Virus record (IMG/VR): IMGVR_UViG_3300045135_000575 | Span: 1-29,323 of that record | DNA length: 29,323 bases | Reading direction: 5' to 3' (one strand) | Origin: a virus | Shown here: positions 21,693 to 29,057 of the stretch, piece after piece | Layout of the letters: every line of letters starts with the position of its first letter | Numbering within the stretch: position 1 is the first letter of the stretch | The notes under the pieces: generated by a model | What the model was told of the DNA's origin: nothing | What the model saw: only the letters and a program-made list of their open reading frames with translations | The model's database searches: none | Position numbers and translations under genes: made by a program

Positions 21693-22132
21693 TTGATCCA
21701 TTTACGGCGTTTGCCGCTGTCAAGTCCGCTGTTTCTGCGGGCAAGGAATTGGTCAATGTAACCAAGCAGATTGGTGAGTTTTTCGACGGCGTGGATGAAT
21801 TACGCGCTGCGCACGAAAAAAAGAAAAACAGCTTGTTTTCTGGAACCGATGAAAACGCGATGGAGACTTTTGTGAATTTACAGAGGGCCAAAGACGCGGA
21901 GGAGGAGCTTCGTCAGATCGTTATTGCAACTAGAGGGTTCAGTGCGTGGGGCGAGTTGCAAGCTATACGTGTACAAGCAAGAAAAGATAGAAAAGCGAGG
22001 CTTGAAGCGGAGAGAAAACGCAAAGCGAAGCGGATTGAGCGCATTATTGTGTATGGCGGGTCTACAATTATCGTTTCAATAATGATCGGAATTACTGTTG
22101 TTATTATTTTAGCCAAGCAGGGTCGGTTATGA
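21689..22132 (+). CDS. Membrane-anchored coiled protein, possibly virion
   Basis: This is a 147-residue protein. The N-terminus FTAFAAVKSAVSAGKELVNV resembles a family seen in marine podovirus-like phages. A long charged helical part follows, rich in K, R and E (RVQARKDRKARLEAERKRKA). The C-terminus has one membrane segment (about 122-142, GSTIIVSIMIGITVVIIL). The topology, a long basic helix then an anchor, could suit an internal virion or lysis-associated protein. ATGA overlaps join it to both neighbours. Function is unproven. Confidence 0.6.
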   Translation: MIDPFTAFAAVKSAVSAGKELVNVTKQIGEFFDGVDELRAAHEKKKNSLFSGTDENAMETFVNLQRAKDAEEELRQIVIATRGFSAWGELQAIRVQARKDRKARLEAERKRKAKRIERIIVYGGSTIIVSIMIGITVVIILAKQGRL

Positions 22133-22383
22133 GCGACGGAGTAAGCGGTGTTGGGTCTGCACCTTTCAATGTTGGTAGCCACATTCACGAGCAAACTAGA
22201 GCCCGTGAGGCTATTGAAACACATTTAGCGGAGCAACGTGTAGAAAAAGAACATAGGGCCAATCACAGGCACTTAGAGAGCCTCGTACAGCAAAGATTGG
22301 ACTTACAGCAAAGTTATGATAGGTTTGGCCGCAAGACGAATGCGGACAGGCCGCAGGGAACGAAGTTAAACATAGAGGTTTGA
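22129..22383 (+). CDS. Hypothetical helical protein
   Basis: This is an 84-residue protein in ATGA overlap with the upstream gene. It has a Gly/Ser-rich opening (MSDGVSGVGSAPFNVGS), then a helical, His-containing part (ETHLAEQRVEKEHRANHRHL) and a basic tail. Possible coiled coil in residues 25-70. I recognise no family. It lies between a membrane-anchored gene and small membrane proteins, so an assembly or lysis link is plausible. Confidence 0.6.
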   Translation: MSDGVSGVGSAPFNVGSHIHEQTRAREAIETHLAEQRVEKEHRANHRHLESLVQQRLDLQQSYDRFGRKTNADRPQGTKLNIEV

Positions 22384-22384
22384 C

Positions 22385-22573
22385 ATGGAAAAATTACTAG
22401 CTTGGAAGATTATGCCGCGTCTTATGATGTTGGTTATGACAGTCATGTACATTCGCGTAATTGAGTGGGGAATGAGTCTTGAGGACTTGTCAACGCAACA
22501 ATCCGCAATGATAAGCGTGTGTTCTGGGGCCATGACGGGCGCGTTCGCCGTGTGGCTAGGTTCTGAGAAATGA
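22385..22573 (+). CDS. Small membrane protein, possibly holin-like
   Basis: This is a 62-residue protein with two hydrophobic segments, about residues 10-26 (PRLMMLVMTVMYIRVI) and 41-58 (MISVCSGAMTGAFAVWLG). The layout of a short basic start and two helices fits a small holin-like or DUF7940-like phage membrane protein. It sits directly before the three-helix-type holin candidate, with an ATGA overlap. One of the two may regulate the other. Confidence 0.6.
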   Translation: MEKLLAWKIMPRLMMLVMTVMYIRVIEWGMSLEDLSTQQSAMISVCSGAMTGAFAVWLGSEK

Positions 22574-22959
22574 GTATTTTCACCGCGGCACTAGGGCCGA
22601 TAGCCAATCTTGCTGGATCATGGCTGCAAGGTAAGGCCGATAAGAATGCAGCCGATGCTGAATTAAAGCTTACTGAGGCGAAAGCGAAGGCGCAGATACT
22701 TTTGTCTGAAAAGACAAGCGTTGCCGATTGGGAACGCATCATGGCAGAGGGTGCAAAATCAAGTTGGAAGGACGAGTGGTTCGTAATTATTTTGTCTATC
22801 CCATTGATTTTATGTTGGATTCCGGGTGCAGAGGGCTGGGTAGATCGTGGGTTTGAGCAGCTTTCTAAGGCCCCCGACTGGTATTTTTACAGCCTTGGAA
22901 TTGCAATTTCAGCCAGTTTCGGTGTGCGCGGGGCGCAAGCTTTCTTTAAGAGGAAATGA
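22570..22959 (+). CDS. Holin (GTA_holin_3TM-like)
   Basis: This is a 129-residue protein. After a helical N-terminus (ADKNAADAELKLTEAKAKAQ) it has SWKDEWFVIILSIPLILCWI and then PDWYFYSLGIAISASFGVRG. That spacing of conserved W, P and G residues matches the PF11351-type GTA/phage holin of three helices. The stretch at 1-20 (IANLAGSWLQ) can supply a further helix. It would form the membrane lesion that releases the downstream endolysin. The endolysin ATG lies just after its stop. Confidence 0.8.
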   Translation: MSIFTAALGPIANLAGSWLQGKADKNAADAELKLTEAKAKAQILLSEKTSVADWERIMAEGAKSSWKDEWFVIILSIPLILCWIPGAEGWVDRGFEQLSKAPDWYFYSLGIAISASFGVRGAQAFFKRK

Positions 22960-22960
22960 T

Positions 22961-23434
22961 ATGAGCTTTAAACTTAGCAGACGTAGCCTTGATAGGCTTG
23001 AAGGAATTGATGATAGCCTACAGGCGGTCGTAAAGATGGCAATAACTCTGACCAAGACAGACTTTGGCGTGGTTCAGGGCATGAGAACCATTGAGCAACA
23101 GAAAGAATTAGTTGCCAAAGGTGCCAGTAAAACCATGAAGTCTAAGCACCTTGAGGGTAAGGCATTCGATATCATGGCATTCATAAATGGCAGGGCGAGT
23201 TGGGAACTCTCGCTCTATGATGACCTTGCGGATGCAATCAAAGAGGCTGCGACACAACTGGGGGTTCCTATTTGCTGGGGCGCTTCTTGGGGCACACCTG
23301 ACATGCCGTATCCAATGGATATCCGTAAATGGGAAGGCACAATGGAAGAGGCTATGAACGCTTACATTGACCTTCGCAGGTCACAGGGGCGCAGACCTTT
23401 CATTGACGGTCCACATTTTGAGCTAATAGACTAA
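22961..23434 (+). CDS. M15-family peptidase endolysin
   Basis: This 157-residue protein starts at ATG 22961 with AGAGGAAA upstream; a longer in-frame reading from 22847 would lie within the holin gene and is not supported. SKHLEGKAFDI (61-71) is the SxHxxGxAxD zinc motif of the M15 D-Ala-D-Ala/L-Ala-D-Glu peptidases (H63, D70). GPHFELI near the C-terminus supplies the third zinc His (H152). The opening SRRSLDRLEGIDDSLQAVVK and VVQGMRTIEQQKELVAKGAS are typical of T5-type Lys enzymes. It cuts peptidoglycan cross-link peptides, and lacks a separate cell-wall binding domain. Confidence 0.92.
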   Translation: MSFKLSRRSLDRLEGIDDSLQAVVKMAITLTKTDFGVVQGMRTIEQQKELVAKGASKTMKSKHLEGKAFDIMAFINGRASWELSLYDDLADAIKEAATQLGVPICWGASWGTPDMPYPMDIRKWEGTMEEAMNAYIDLRRSQGRRPFIDGPHFELID

Positions 23435-23442
23435 TCATTTTC

Positions 23443-23471
23443 TTGCATATCTCTCCGATTATTCCTATAAA
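23443..23471 (+). promoter_or_regulatory. Sigma70-like promoter
   Basis: TTGCAT (23443-23448), 17 bases and TATAAA (23466-23471) in the gap after the endolysin. It would drive the capsid-assembly genes (GroES, scaffold, capsid) separately from the terminase/portal transcript. Confidence 0.72.
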
Positions 23472-23500
23472 TGGGTAGATTTTGTGGGAGTTTTTAGGAA

Positions 23501-23698
23501 TTGGACGAGATTTACATTGCGGAAGCGGTTTTTCGCATTATAAAAGAACGTAGACAAGGCGTTGTTGACCTCATGCAGTACGGCAACGTTAAGTCGATGG
23601 AGCAATATCGTGAGCTTATGGGCAATATGGAAGCCTTGAATCACGTGGAACAGGAACTCAAGGGCCTGCTAGATAAACAGGAGCGTAGCGTTGACTAA
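23501..23698 (+). CDS. Small protein with TTG start
   Basis: This is a 65-residue reading from TTG 23501 with GGGAG ten bases upstream; the first ATG would cut off a conserved-looking beginning (MDEIYIAEAVFRIIKERRQG). The rest is helical (GNVKSMEQYRELMGNMEALN then HVEQELKGLLDKQE). Such proteins sit just before GroES or scaffold genes in related phages, as I recall. It overlaps GroES by eight bases. Function is unknown. Confidence 0.58.
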   Translation: MDEIYIAEAVFRIIKERRQGVVDLMQYGNVKSMEQYRELMGNMEALNHVEQELKGLLDKQERSVD

Positions 23699-24128
23699 GG
23701 TTGACCTCTCTGGCGTACAAGACGCCGTAAAAAATCTTTCGGACGCGTATGACGCTCCCAAAGTGCTTAATCCAGATGCCATTGATGGATCTCTTTTAGA
23801 CCGAATGCCGTCTCCTACGGGTTGGCGCATTCTTATTTTGCCGTATCGCGGCAAAGGGAAGACAGAATCCGGAGTCTACTTGCCTGATCAGGTGGTAGAA
23901 CAGAACCAAGTGTCTACACAGGTCGGTTACGTTTTGAAAACGGGGCCTCTTGTATACAAAGATAAGGAAAAGTTTCCGGACGGACCTTGGTGCGCGGAAA
24001 AAGATTGGGTGATGTTTGCCCGATATTCTGGTTCTCGTTTTAATATTGACGGGGGCGAGGTTAGAATTTTGAATGACGACGAAATTCTTGCACGTATTAG
24101 TAATCCCGAAGACATCCTTCACTACTAG
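23691..24128 (+). CDS. GroES-like co-chaperonin
   Basis: This is a 145-residue protein. TGWRILILPYRGKGKTESG (43-61) is the first strands plus the start of the flexible loop of GroES, and VYLPDQVVEQNQVSTQVGYV follows. DWVMFARYSGSRFNIDGGEV and ILNDDEILARI match the end of the GroES barrel (WVmfaryaG-like). It likely replaces or adapts host GroES in the chaperonin for folding the phage capsid protein, as T4 gp31 does. CAGGAG lies seven bases before TTG 23691, so the start is TTG. It has a longer N-terminus (about 40 residues) than host GroES. Confidence 0.83.
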   Translation: MTKVDLSGVQDAVKNLSDAYDAPKVLNPDAIDGSLLDRMPSPTGWRILILPYRGKGKTESGVYLPDQVVEQNQVSTQVGYVLKTGPLVYKDKEKFPDGPWCAEKDWVMFARYSGSRFNIDGGEVRILNDDEILARISNPEDILHY

Positions 24129-24136
24129 AGGTAGAA

Positions 24137-24997
24137 ATGGCAGAAGAAGAACAAATTGAATTGGAACTGGAAGGCGTTGAAGAGGCGGAAATTGAGGTAG
24201 ATCCGCCTGCGAAAGAGGAAGAAGCGCCTGCTATGGAGGTTTCTGAACAGGATGAGTTTCAGAAAGCTGAAAGCAACACGCAAAAACGTATTGATCGTTT
24301 AACGAAAAAGATGCGTGAAGCGCAGCGGCGCGAGGAAGAAGCTCTTCGTTATGCAAAAAGCGTACAACAGGAAGCGGAGCAGCTTAAAACTCGTTTTGAG
24401 AGCTTAGACACGAGCTATGTTAACGAGTATGAGAGCCGTGTAACTACTCAAATGGACCAAGCAGAGCAGGCTTTAGCTCGTGCTATGGAAATTGGAGACA
24501 CCAGCGCTGCGGTAGAAGCCAACAAGCGTATTGCATCATTAGCGATTGAAAATGACCGCTTGTCTCAGGCAAAAATGCAGCAAGAGGCTCGTGCGCAACA
24601 GATTCAACAACCGCAGCCGCAACAAGCTCCCCAACAGCCACAGCAAATGCGTCGCCCTGACGCACGTGCGGAGCAGTGGGCCCAGCAAAATGATTGGTTT
24701 GGCCAAGATGAAGCCATGACTTTTGCGGCTTTTGGAATACACAAACGTTTGGTCGAGGCAGAAGGGTTTGACCCGACGACCGAAGAATACTATACTGAAC
24801 TTGATCGGCGCATTGGAGACAAATTCAATATGCCTGCAAAAACCGCTAGTAAACGGCCCGCTCAGACCGTTGCTGGGGTATCAAGATCCTCTGGGCGCAG
24901 CAGTGGGAAAAAGGTTAGACTCTCCCCTAGCCAAGTCGCAATAGCGAAGAAATTGGGAGTGCCGCTTGAAGCATACGCGAAGCACGTGAAGGAGTAA
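24137..24997 (+). CDS. Capsid scaffolding protein
   Basis: This is a 286-residue protein. The N-terminus is very acidic (ELELEGVEEAEIEVDPPAKE), the middle a long charged coiled coil (about 45-160), followed by a Gln/Pro-rich linker (QQIQQPQPQQAPQQPQQ). The C-terminus is basic and helical (RSSGRSSGKKVRLSPSQVAI, then KKLGVPLEAYAKHV). An acidic coiled coil with a basic C-terminus, placed shortly before the capsid gene, is characteristic of scaffolding proteins, which contact the capsid through the C-terminal helices. It sits eight bases after GroES. There is no protease domain. Confidence 0.82.
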   Translation: MAEEEQIELELEGVEEAEIEVDPPAKEEEAPAMEVSEQDEFQKAESNTQKRIDRLTKKMREAQRREEEALRYAKSVQQEAEQLKTRFESLDTSYVNEYESRVTTQMDQAEQALARAMEIGDTSAAVEANKRIASLAIENDRLSQAKMQQEARAQQIQQPQPQQAPQQPQQMRRPDARAEQWAQQNDWFGQDEAMTFAAFGIHKRLVEAEGFDPTTEEYYTELDRRIGDKFNMPAKTASKRPAQTVAGVSRSSGRSSGKKVRLSPSQVAIAKKLGVPLEAYAKHVKE

Positions 24998-25000
24998 GTG

Positions 25001-25465
25001 ATGACAGATACAGTGAAACGAACTTCTCGCGCAAATGAAACGAGAGAGAAAACGGCGCAGCGTAAGCCGTGGGCTCCTCCCTCTATGTTAGATGCACCGC
25101 CTGCACCGGATGGTTTTCGGCATCGTTGGATCCGCGCAGAAACGCGTGGTTTTGATGATACCAAAAACATTAGCGCGAAAATGCGCGAAGGTTGGGAATT
25201 GGTTCGTAAGGACGAATATCCTGATTTTGAGGCCCCGGTACTTGATACAGGTAAATACGAAGGTGTTTTTGGCGTAGGTGGCTTAGTTTTGGCTCGTATA
25301 CCAGATGAAACCGCGGAAGAGCGCAATGCGTACTACCAAGCACGTAATGCGGATCAAGTAGAAGCGATTGATTCTGAGTTGATGGCCCAAAACCAACATT
25401 CAACCATGACGATTTCTAAACCGGATCGTCAATCCCGTGTAACCTTCGGCGGCCCTCGCAGATAG
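25001..25465 (+). CDS. Head-assembly-block hypothetical protein
   Basis: This is a 154-residue protein starting at ATG 25001, with GGAG six bases upstream and a GTG one codon earlier. It has a basic N-terminus (TVKRTSRANETREKTAQRK), FRHRWIRAETRGFDDTKNIS, a WELVRKDEYPDFEAPVLD stretch and GVGGLVLARIPDETAEERNA. It lies between scaffold and decoration genes, and proteins like this recur in that place in marine phages. It is probably a head component or assembly factor. Confidence 0.68.
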   Translation: MTDTVKRTSRANETREKTAQRKPWAPPSMLDAPPAPDGFRHRWIRAETRGFDDTKNISAKMREGWELVRKDEYPDFEAPVLDTGKYEGVFGVGGLVLARIPDETAEERNAYYQARNADQVEAIDSELMAQNQHSTMTISKPDRQSRVTFGGPRR

Positions 25466-25495
25466 TTAGGGCTGCTCTGATAAGAGGAAAAACAA

Positions 25496-26143
25496 ATGGC
25501 AAATCAAGACACTGCCTTTGGTCTTCGTCCTATCGGGCTTAATGGCGCAGGCTCAAACACCACTGGTGTAACTCAGTATGAGATTGCATCAAACAATACG
25601 AATGCTATCTTCCAGTATTCGCCAGTTATTCCACTGGCGGCTGGAGTAGTTGATATTGTTGGCAATGCCAATGGTGGTACAGTTCCTGCTCTTGGAGTCC
25701 TAATGGGCGTAGAGTATGTTGATAGTTCATCAAAGAAACCAGTTTTCTCGAACTATTGGCCCGGTTCAAACAACGTAAGTGTTGATACGAACCACCCCGT
25801 AAAAGCTTTTGTGGCGGATAATCCAAATCAATTGTTTATGGTTGCGGCAGACGGCAGTTCAACTGACCGCGCAACTGCGCTATCGAACATTTTTGCAAAC
25901 TGTTCTTTGGCTACAGCAACTTCGGGTTCAACCACAAATGGTCGTTCTACTGCGGAACTTGATATTTCCACAGTGGCAACCACTGCTACATTGTTCATGC
26001 GCGTTGTCGGCCTTACGGGCGACGAAGCCAACTTGGATTATGACGCGGCTGGTGTGAACTATGTTGTTCGCTTTAACTTCCACCACAATGCGCCTGTTGC
26101 GGCTTCGGCTTCGCAAACGACGTCATTGTCAACTGGCATTTAA
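25496..26143 (+). CDS. Probable capsid decoration/stabilising protein
   Basis: This is a 215-residue protein opening MANQDTAFGLRPIGLNGAGS. It is rich in Ser, Thr, Ala and Asn, and looks beta-rich throughout (VIPLAAGVVDIVGNANGG, PALGVLMGVEYVDSSSKK). It is 30 bases after the upstream gene, with AGAGGAAAAAC before the ATG, and 13 bases before the major capsid gene. This composition and location fit a capsid decoration or cement protein. No sequence motif proves it. Confidence 0.7.
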   Translation: MANQDTAFGLRPIGLNGAGSNTTGVTQYEIASNNTNAIFQYSPVIPLAAGVVDIVGNANGGTVPALGVLMGVEYVDSSSKKPVFSNYWPGSNNVSVDTNHPVKAFVADNPNQLFMVAADGSSTDRATALSNIFANCSLATATSGSTTNGRSTAELDISTVATTATLFMRVVGLTGDEANLDYDAAGVNYVVRFNFHHNAPVAASASQTTSLSTGI

Positions 26144-26156
26144 GGAGGGCTGAAAT

Positions 26157-27065
26157 ATGGCTATCTCTCGCGCACAATTAGCGAAAGAGTTGGAACCCGG
26201 CCTTAACGCCTTGTTCGGACTTGAGTATGATCGTTACGAAAACGAACATGCCGAAATTTTTGAAGAAGAATCTTCGGATCGTGCATTCGAAGAGGAAGTA
26301 ATGCTGGGTGGTTTTTCCACAGCACCTATTAAAGCTGAAGGCGCTGCCATCAACTTTGATGATGCACAGGAAACATACACTGCGCGTTACACACATGAGA
26401 CAATTGCTCTTGCGTTCTCAATTACGGAAGAAGCAATTGAAGACAATCTTTATGATCGTCTCGCATCTCGTTACACAAAAGCTCTGGCTCGCTCTATGGC
26501 GCAGACAAAGCAGATCAAAGCGGCTTCTATCTTGAACAATGCGTTCAACACAGGTGCCAATGCGATTGGTGACGGTGCGGCTCTGTGTTCTTCTACACAC
26601 CCATCATTGTCTGGAAACCAGCGTAACTTGTTGTCAACCGCAGCGGATCTGAACGAGACTTCTCTTGAGCAGATGCTGATTGACATTGCAGGCTTCACTG
26701 ACGAGCGTGGATTGAAAATTGCTGTACGCGGCATGAAACTGATTATTCCAAAAGAACTTCAGTTCATTGCGGAGCGTGTACTTAATTCAAATCTACGTCC
26801 CGGCACTGCCGACAATGACACCAATGCGATGCGCAGCATGGGTATGCTGCCAGAAGGTGCTTCTGTAAACCACTTCCTTACAGACACTGACGCATTTTTC
26901 ATCAAAACGGATGCTCCAAACGGTTTCAAATACTTTAATCGTTCAGCCATCAAGACTGCGATGGAAGGTGACTTTGATACAGGAAACATGCGTTTCAAGG
27001 CCCGTGAGCGTTATAGCTTCGGTGTTTCTGACTGGCGCTGTGTTTTTGGTACACCCGGCGCGTAA
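26157..27065 (+). CDS. Major capsid protein, HK97-fold (Mu gpT-like)
   Basis: This 302-residue protein has AAGGAGGGC as an excellent ribosome site. The pattern, an N-terminal EIFEEESSDRAFEEEVMLGG, the middle FSITEEAIEDNLYDRLASRY, then CSSTHPSLSGNQRN, GLKIAVRGMKLIIPKELQF, and the C-terminal SFGVSDWRCVFGTPGA, resembles the Mu gpT-like capsid group (CSxTHP and LIIPKEL-type signatures). Strong codon order and the ribosome site suggest high expression, and a strong terminator follows. There is no protease-type delta domain, consistent with a separate scaffold. Confidence 0.85.
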   Translation: MAISRAQLAKELEPGLNALFGLEYDRYENEHAEIFEEESSDRAFEEEVMLGGFSTAPIKAEGAAINFDDAQETYTARYTHETIALAFSITEEAIEDNLYDRLASRYTKALARSMAQTKQIKAASILNNAFNTGANAIGDGAALCSSTHPSLSGNQRNLLSTAADLNETSLEQMLIDIAGFTDERGLKIAVRGMKLIIPKELQFIAERVLNSNLRPGTADNDTNAMRSMGMLPEGASVNHFLTDTDAFFIKTDAPNGFKYFNRSAIKTAMEGDFDTGNMRFKARERYSFGVSDWRCVFGTPGA

Positions 27066-27081
27066 AGTGTGTTATAAGGGG

Positions 27082-27149
27082 GGAGGATACTTCATTAGTC
27101 CTCCTCACTCTCGACTTAGGGGCAACTTCGGTTGCCCCTTTCTTTTTTT
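27082..27149 (+). terminator. Double hairpin terminator after capsid gene
   Basis: GGAGGA (27082-27087) can pair with TCCTCC (27099-27104). Then AGGGGCAAC (27118-27126) pairs perfectly with GTTGCCCCT (27131-27139) around TTCG, closed by C-G: the hyperstable cUUCGg tetraloop. TTTCTTTTTTT follows. The second hairpin is a very strong terminator. Confidence 0.92.
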
Positions 27150-27180
27150 AAAAATTACTGTATGCTCAAGTTATCCCTGA

Positions 27181-27199
27181 CAAACACACGGTGTGTTTG
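27181..27199. repeat. Inverted repeat upstream of 27223 gene
   Basis: CAAACACA and TGTGTTTG surround CGG, forming an eight-base stem with a three-base loop. It sits between the capsid terminator and the next gene's ribosome site (CAGGAG). It could be an operator or a leader hairpin; no convincing promoter is visible between them. Confidence 0.55.
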
Positions 27200-27222
27200 A
27201 CTAACCCAGACAGGAGATTAAC

Positions 27223-27684
27223 ATGGGTACTACGACTTTTTCTGGTCCAATCAAGGCCGGGACCATCCGAAACACCACAGGCACTACACTTGGAACTGAC
27301 GTTGCAAACGTTGGTCAAGTAGTCATGTCGCAAACGTTTGCGGCGGATTTGTCAAACGGTGCAATTGCTGCCGATACTACAAACGTGGTTATTCCAGCAA
27401 ACTCACAGATTATTGATTGTGTGATTGATGTTATTACTGCGGCAAGCGGAGCAACCAACTTGAGCGTTGGTGACACTGTAGGTGGCGCGACATCTATCCT
27501 TAACACCTTTGCTATTGGAACTACTGCGGGCCGTAAATACCCTACTACGCAAGCGGGAGCCGCATTAGCGTGGGAGGATACGGGAACAGCGGACATTCGT
27601 CTGACCGTTACTGCTTCCGCGGCAACTACTGCGGGTGAAGTTCGGGTTACAATTCTGTACGCTCAAAACAACAATCTTGGATAA
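27223..27684 (+). CDS. Beta-rich probable virion surface protein
   Basis: This is a 153-residue protein, Ala/Thr/Gly/Val-rich and low in charge (TFSGPIKAGTIRNTTGTTL, IPANSQIIDCVIDVITAASG, then ADIRLTVTASAATTAGEVRV). Its strand-turn pattern fits a beta-sandwich or jelly-roll protein on the head surface, or a small fibre. It lies behind the capsid gene and is followed at 9 bases by another small beta-rich protein, suggesting a pair. It has no clear family. Confidence 0.62.
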   Translation: MGTTTFSGPIKAGTIRNTTGTTLGTDVANVGQVVMSQTFAADLSNGAIAADTTNVVIPANSQIIDCVIDVITAASGATNLSVGDTVGGATSILNTFAIGTTAGRKYPTTQAGAALAWEDTGTADIRLTVTASAATTAGEVRVTILYAQNNNLG

Positions 27685-27693
27685 GAGGTTGTA

Positions 27694-27972
27694 ATGGCTA
27701 ACTCAGATGTAAGATCAAAACGTCTGACTGGAACGGGCGGGGCCTCTGTAGGTCGTGCCCGCTTACGTCAGATACAGGTTTTGACCAGTTCAGGCGGTGC
27801 AGGCCGCTTAACTCTCACTGATGGAAATGGCGGCAGCACTGTTTTAGATCTGGATTTTTTAGCATCTGATTCTCACTCTGTTAACATTCCAGACGAAGGC
27901 TTGTTATTTACCAGTGACATACATGTCGGAACAGCGACAAATGTTACGGCATTAACTATATTCTTTAGTTAG
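27694..27972 (+). CDS. Small beta-rich structural protein
   Basis: This is a 92-residue protein with AGAGGTTGT before its ATG. It contains VGRARLRQIQVLTSSGGAGR, LTLTDGNGGSTVLDLDFLAS and DIHVGTATNVTALTIFFS. It is beta-rich with several turns. Like its upstream neighbour it is probably a virion surface or attachment accessory. No family is recognised. Confidence 0.62.
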   Translation: MANSDVRSKRLTGTGGASVGRARLRQIQVLTSSGGAGRLTLTDGNGGSTVLDLDFLASDSHSVNIPDEGLLFTSDIHVGTATNVTALTIFFS

Positions 27973-27980
27973 GGTTAAGC

Positions 27981-28286
27981 ATGGCTTCTGCGGCAAAAAC
28001 GAAGTCAAAGCGCGACGACAAAATGCCTAAGCGCAACAAAAAGAATTTCCGCCCTACGAAAAAAGGGGCGGGAATGACGGAGGCTGGCGTCAAAGAATAT
28101 CGTCGCAAAAATCCGGGTAGTAAGCTTCAAACCGCTGTTACAGGAAAAGTAAAAAAAGGAAGTAAGGACGCCAAGCGCCGTAAGTCCTTCTGCGCTCGTT
28201 CTGCGGGGCAAATGAAAAAGTTTCCTAAAGCGGCAAAAGACCCTAATTCAAGATTAAGACAAGCAAGAAAGCGTTGGAAATGTTAG
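27981..28286 (+). CDS. Very basic DUF6321-like protein
   Basis: This is a 101-residue, strongly Lys/Arg-rich protein. KKGAGMTEAGVKEYRRKNPG, TAVTGKVKKGSKDAKRRKSF and CARSAGQMKKFPKAAKDPNS match the DUF6321-type proteins found in many phages and large viruses, a family without assigned function. Its basic charge would suit DNA binding in the head. It ends overlapping the next gene's ATG region. Confidence 0.78.
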   Translation: MASAAKTKSKRDDKMPKRNKKNFRPTKKGAGMTEAGVKEYRRKNPGSKLQTAVTGKVKKGSKDAKRRKSFCARSAGQMKKFPKAAKDPNSRLRQARKRWKC

Positions 28287-28480
28287 ATCGCCCGTTACTA
28301 ATAGTTGTTTTATCCACAAGTTTAGGTCTTATTGGCGCGGTATCTTACGCGTGGGCGAGTTGGACCACAGAAACTCTTATATCCGTGGACAAACGCACCG
28401 CAGTAATGGCAACTCAGATTGAGTACATAAAATTAGAGATGGAGAAAGCCTATGGCAATGTCCAAGCGTTCAATGAGTAA
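28280..28480 (+). CDS. Single-span membrane protein
   Basis: This is a 66-residue protein (start ATG 28280; a TTG two codons earlier is possible). Residues about 5-28 are a clear membrane helix (LLIVVLSTSLGLIGAVSYAW), followed by a polar helix (DKRTAVMATQIEYIKLEMEK). The arrangement, an N-terminal anchor then a soluble helix, could be a lysis accessory or inner-membrane assembly protein. It overlaps the previous stop by seven bases. Function is unknown. Confidence 0.6.
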   Translation: MLDRPLLIVVLSTSLGLIGAVSYAWASWTTETLISVDKRTAVMATQIEYIKLEMEKAYGNVQAFNE

Positions 28481-28679
28481 CAAAACTCCCAAGGGTTTAA
28501 CCTACTTTCGAAAAGGTGGAGAAGCTTCGTCTAAAAGCAAAGGGAGTAAGATCTGTCCAAAGGGTAAAGCTTGGGCGCAGCGCACGTTTGATACATATCC
28601 GTCAGCATACGCTAATATGGCTGCTTCTAAATATTGTAAGGATCCGAATTATGCTAAGAAGTCTAAGGGTAAAGCTTAA
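28452..28679 (+). CDS. Small basic phage protein
   Basis: This is a 75-residue protein. It starts at ATG 28452, inside the upstream gene, with GGAGA at the right spacing. KICPKGKAWAQRTFDTYPSA then YANMAASKYCKDPNYAKKSK (two Cys, many Lys) is a motif I recall from small basic phage and large-virus proteins of unknown function. It is part of a run of basic proteins that could be internal head proteins. Confidence 0.7.
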   Translation: MAMSKRSMSNKTPKGLTYFRKGGEASSKSKGSKICPKGKAWAQRTFDTYPSAYANMAASKYCKDPNYAKKSKGKA

Positions 28680-29057
28680 ATGGGCGAGCTTAAAAAATGG
28701 CGTGATCAGAATTGGGTTAGGATTAACTCAAGCGGTGAAATCGCTGGCAAATGCGGTACGTCTAAGGATAAGAAAAATCCTGACCGCTGTCTTCCTGCGT
28801 CCAAAGCAAGATCCCTCTCCAAAAGCGAAAGAAGAGCCACCGCTGCAAAGAAAAAGCGTGAAGGCGCAAAAGGCAAAACCGTCGTCAAAAACACAAAAGC
28901 CGCGGAAGTCCAAAACGCAAGATACGGCGGCGAAATCACCCACCAAAAAGCCAAGAGGAAGACCCCGCGCCCAAAAAACGGCAAAGTAGTAGCGCGGGGA
29001 TGCGGTAAAGTGCTTTCAAATCGCCGTAAATATACGGCGGGGTCAGTGAGTACGTGA
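28680..29057 (+). CDS. Basic DUF5872-like protein
   Basis: This is a 125-residue, Lys/Arg-rich protein starting one base after the previous stop. ELKKWRDQNWVRINSSGEIA, GKCGTSKDKKNPDRCLPASK and ARSLSKSERRATAAKKKREG resemble the DUF5872 pattern (WVxIxxxGxIxGxCG, then PxRCLP). The C-terminus is basic and ends VLSNRRKYTAGSVST. The third basic protein in a row, it probably associates with DNA in the virion or during assembly. This is inference from charge and position. Confidence 0.72.
   Translation: MGELKKWRDQNWVRINSSGEIAGKCGTSKDKKNPDRCLPASKARSLSKSERRATAAKKKREGAKGKTVVKNTKAAEVQNARYGGEITHQKAKRKTPRPKNGKVVARGCGKVLSNRRKYTAGSVST

Noticed and set aside
22847-23434. Longer endolysin reading from 22847
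   Set aside because: It lies inside the holin gene. The ATG at 22961 has a strong ribosome site and gives a normal M15 length.
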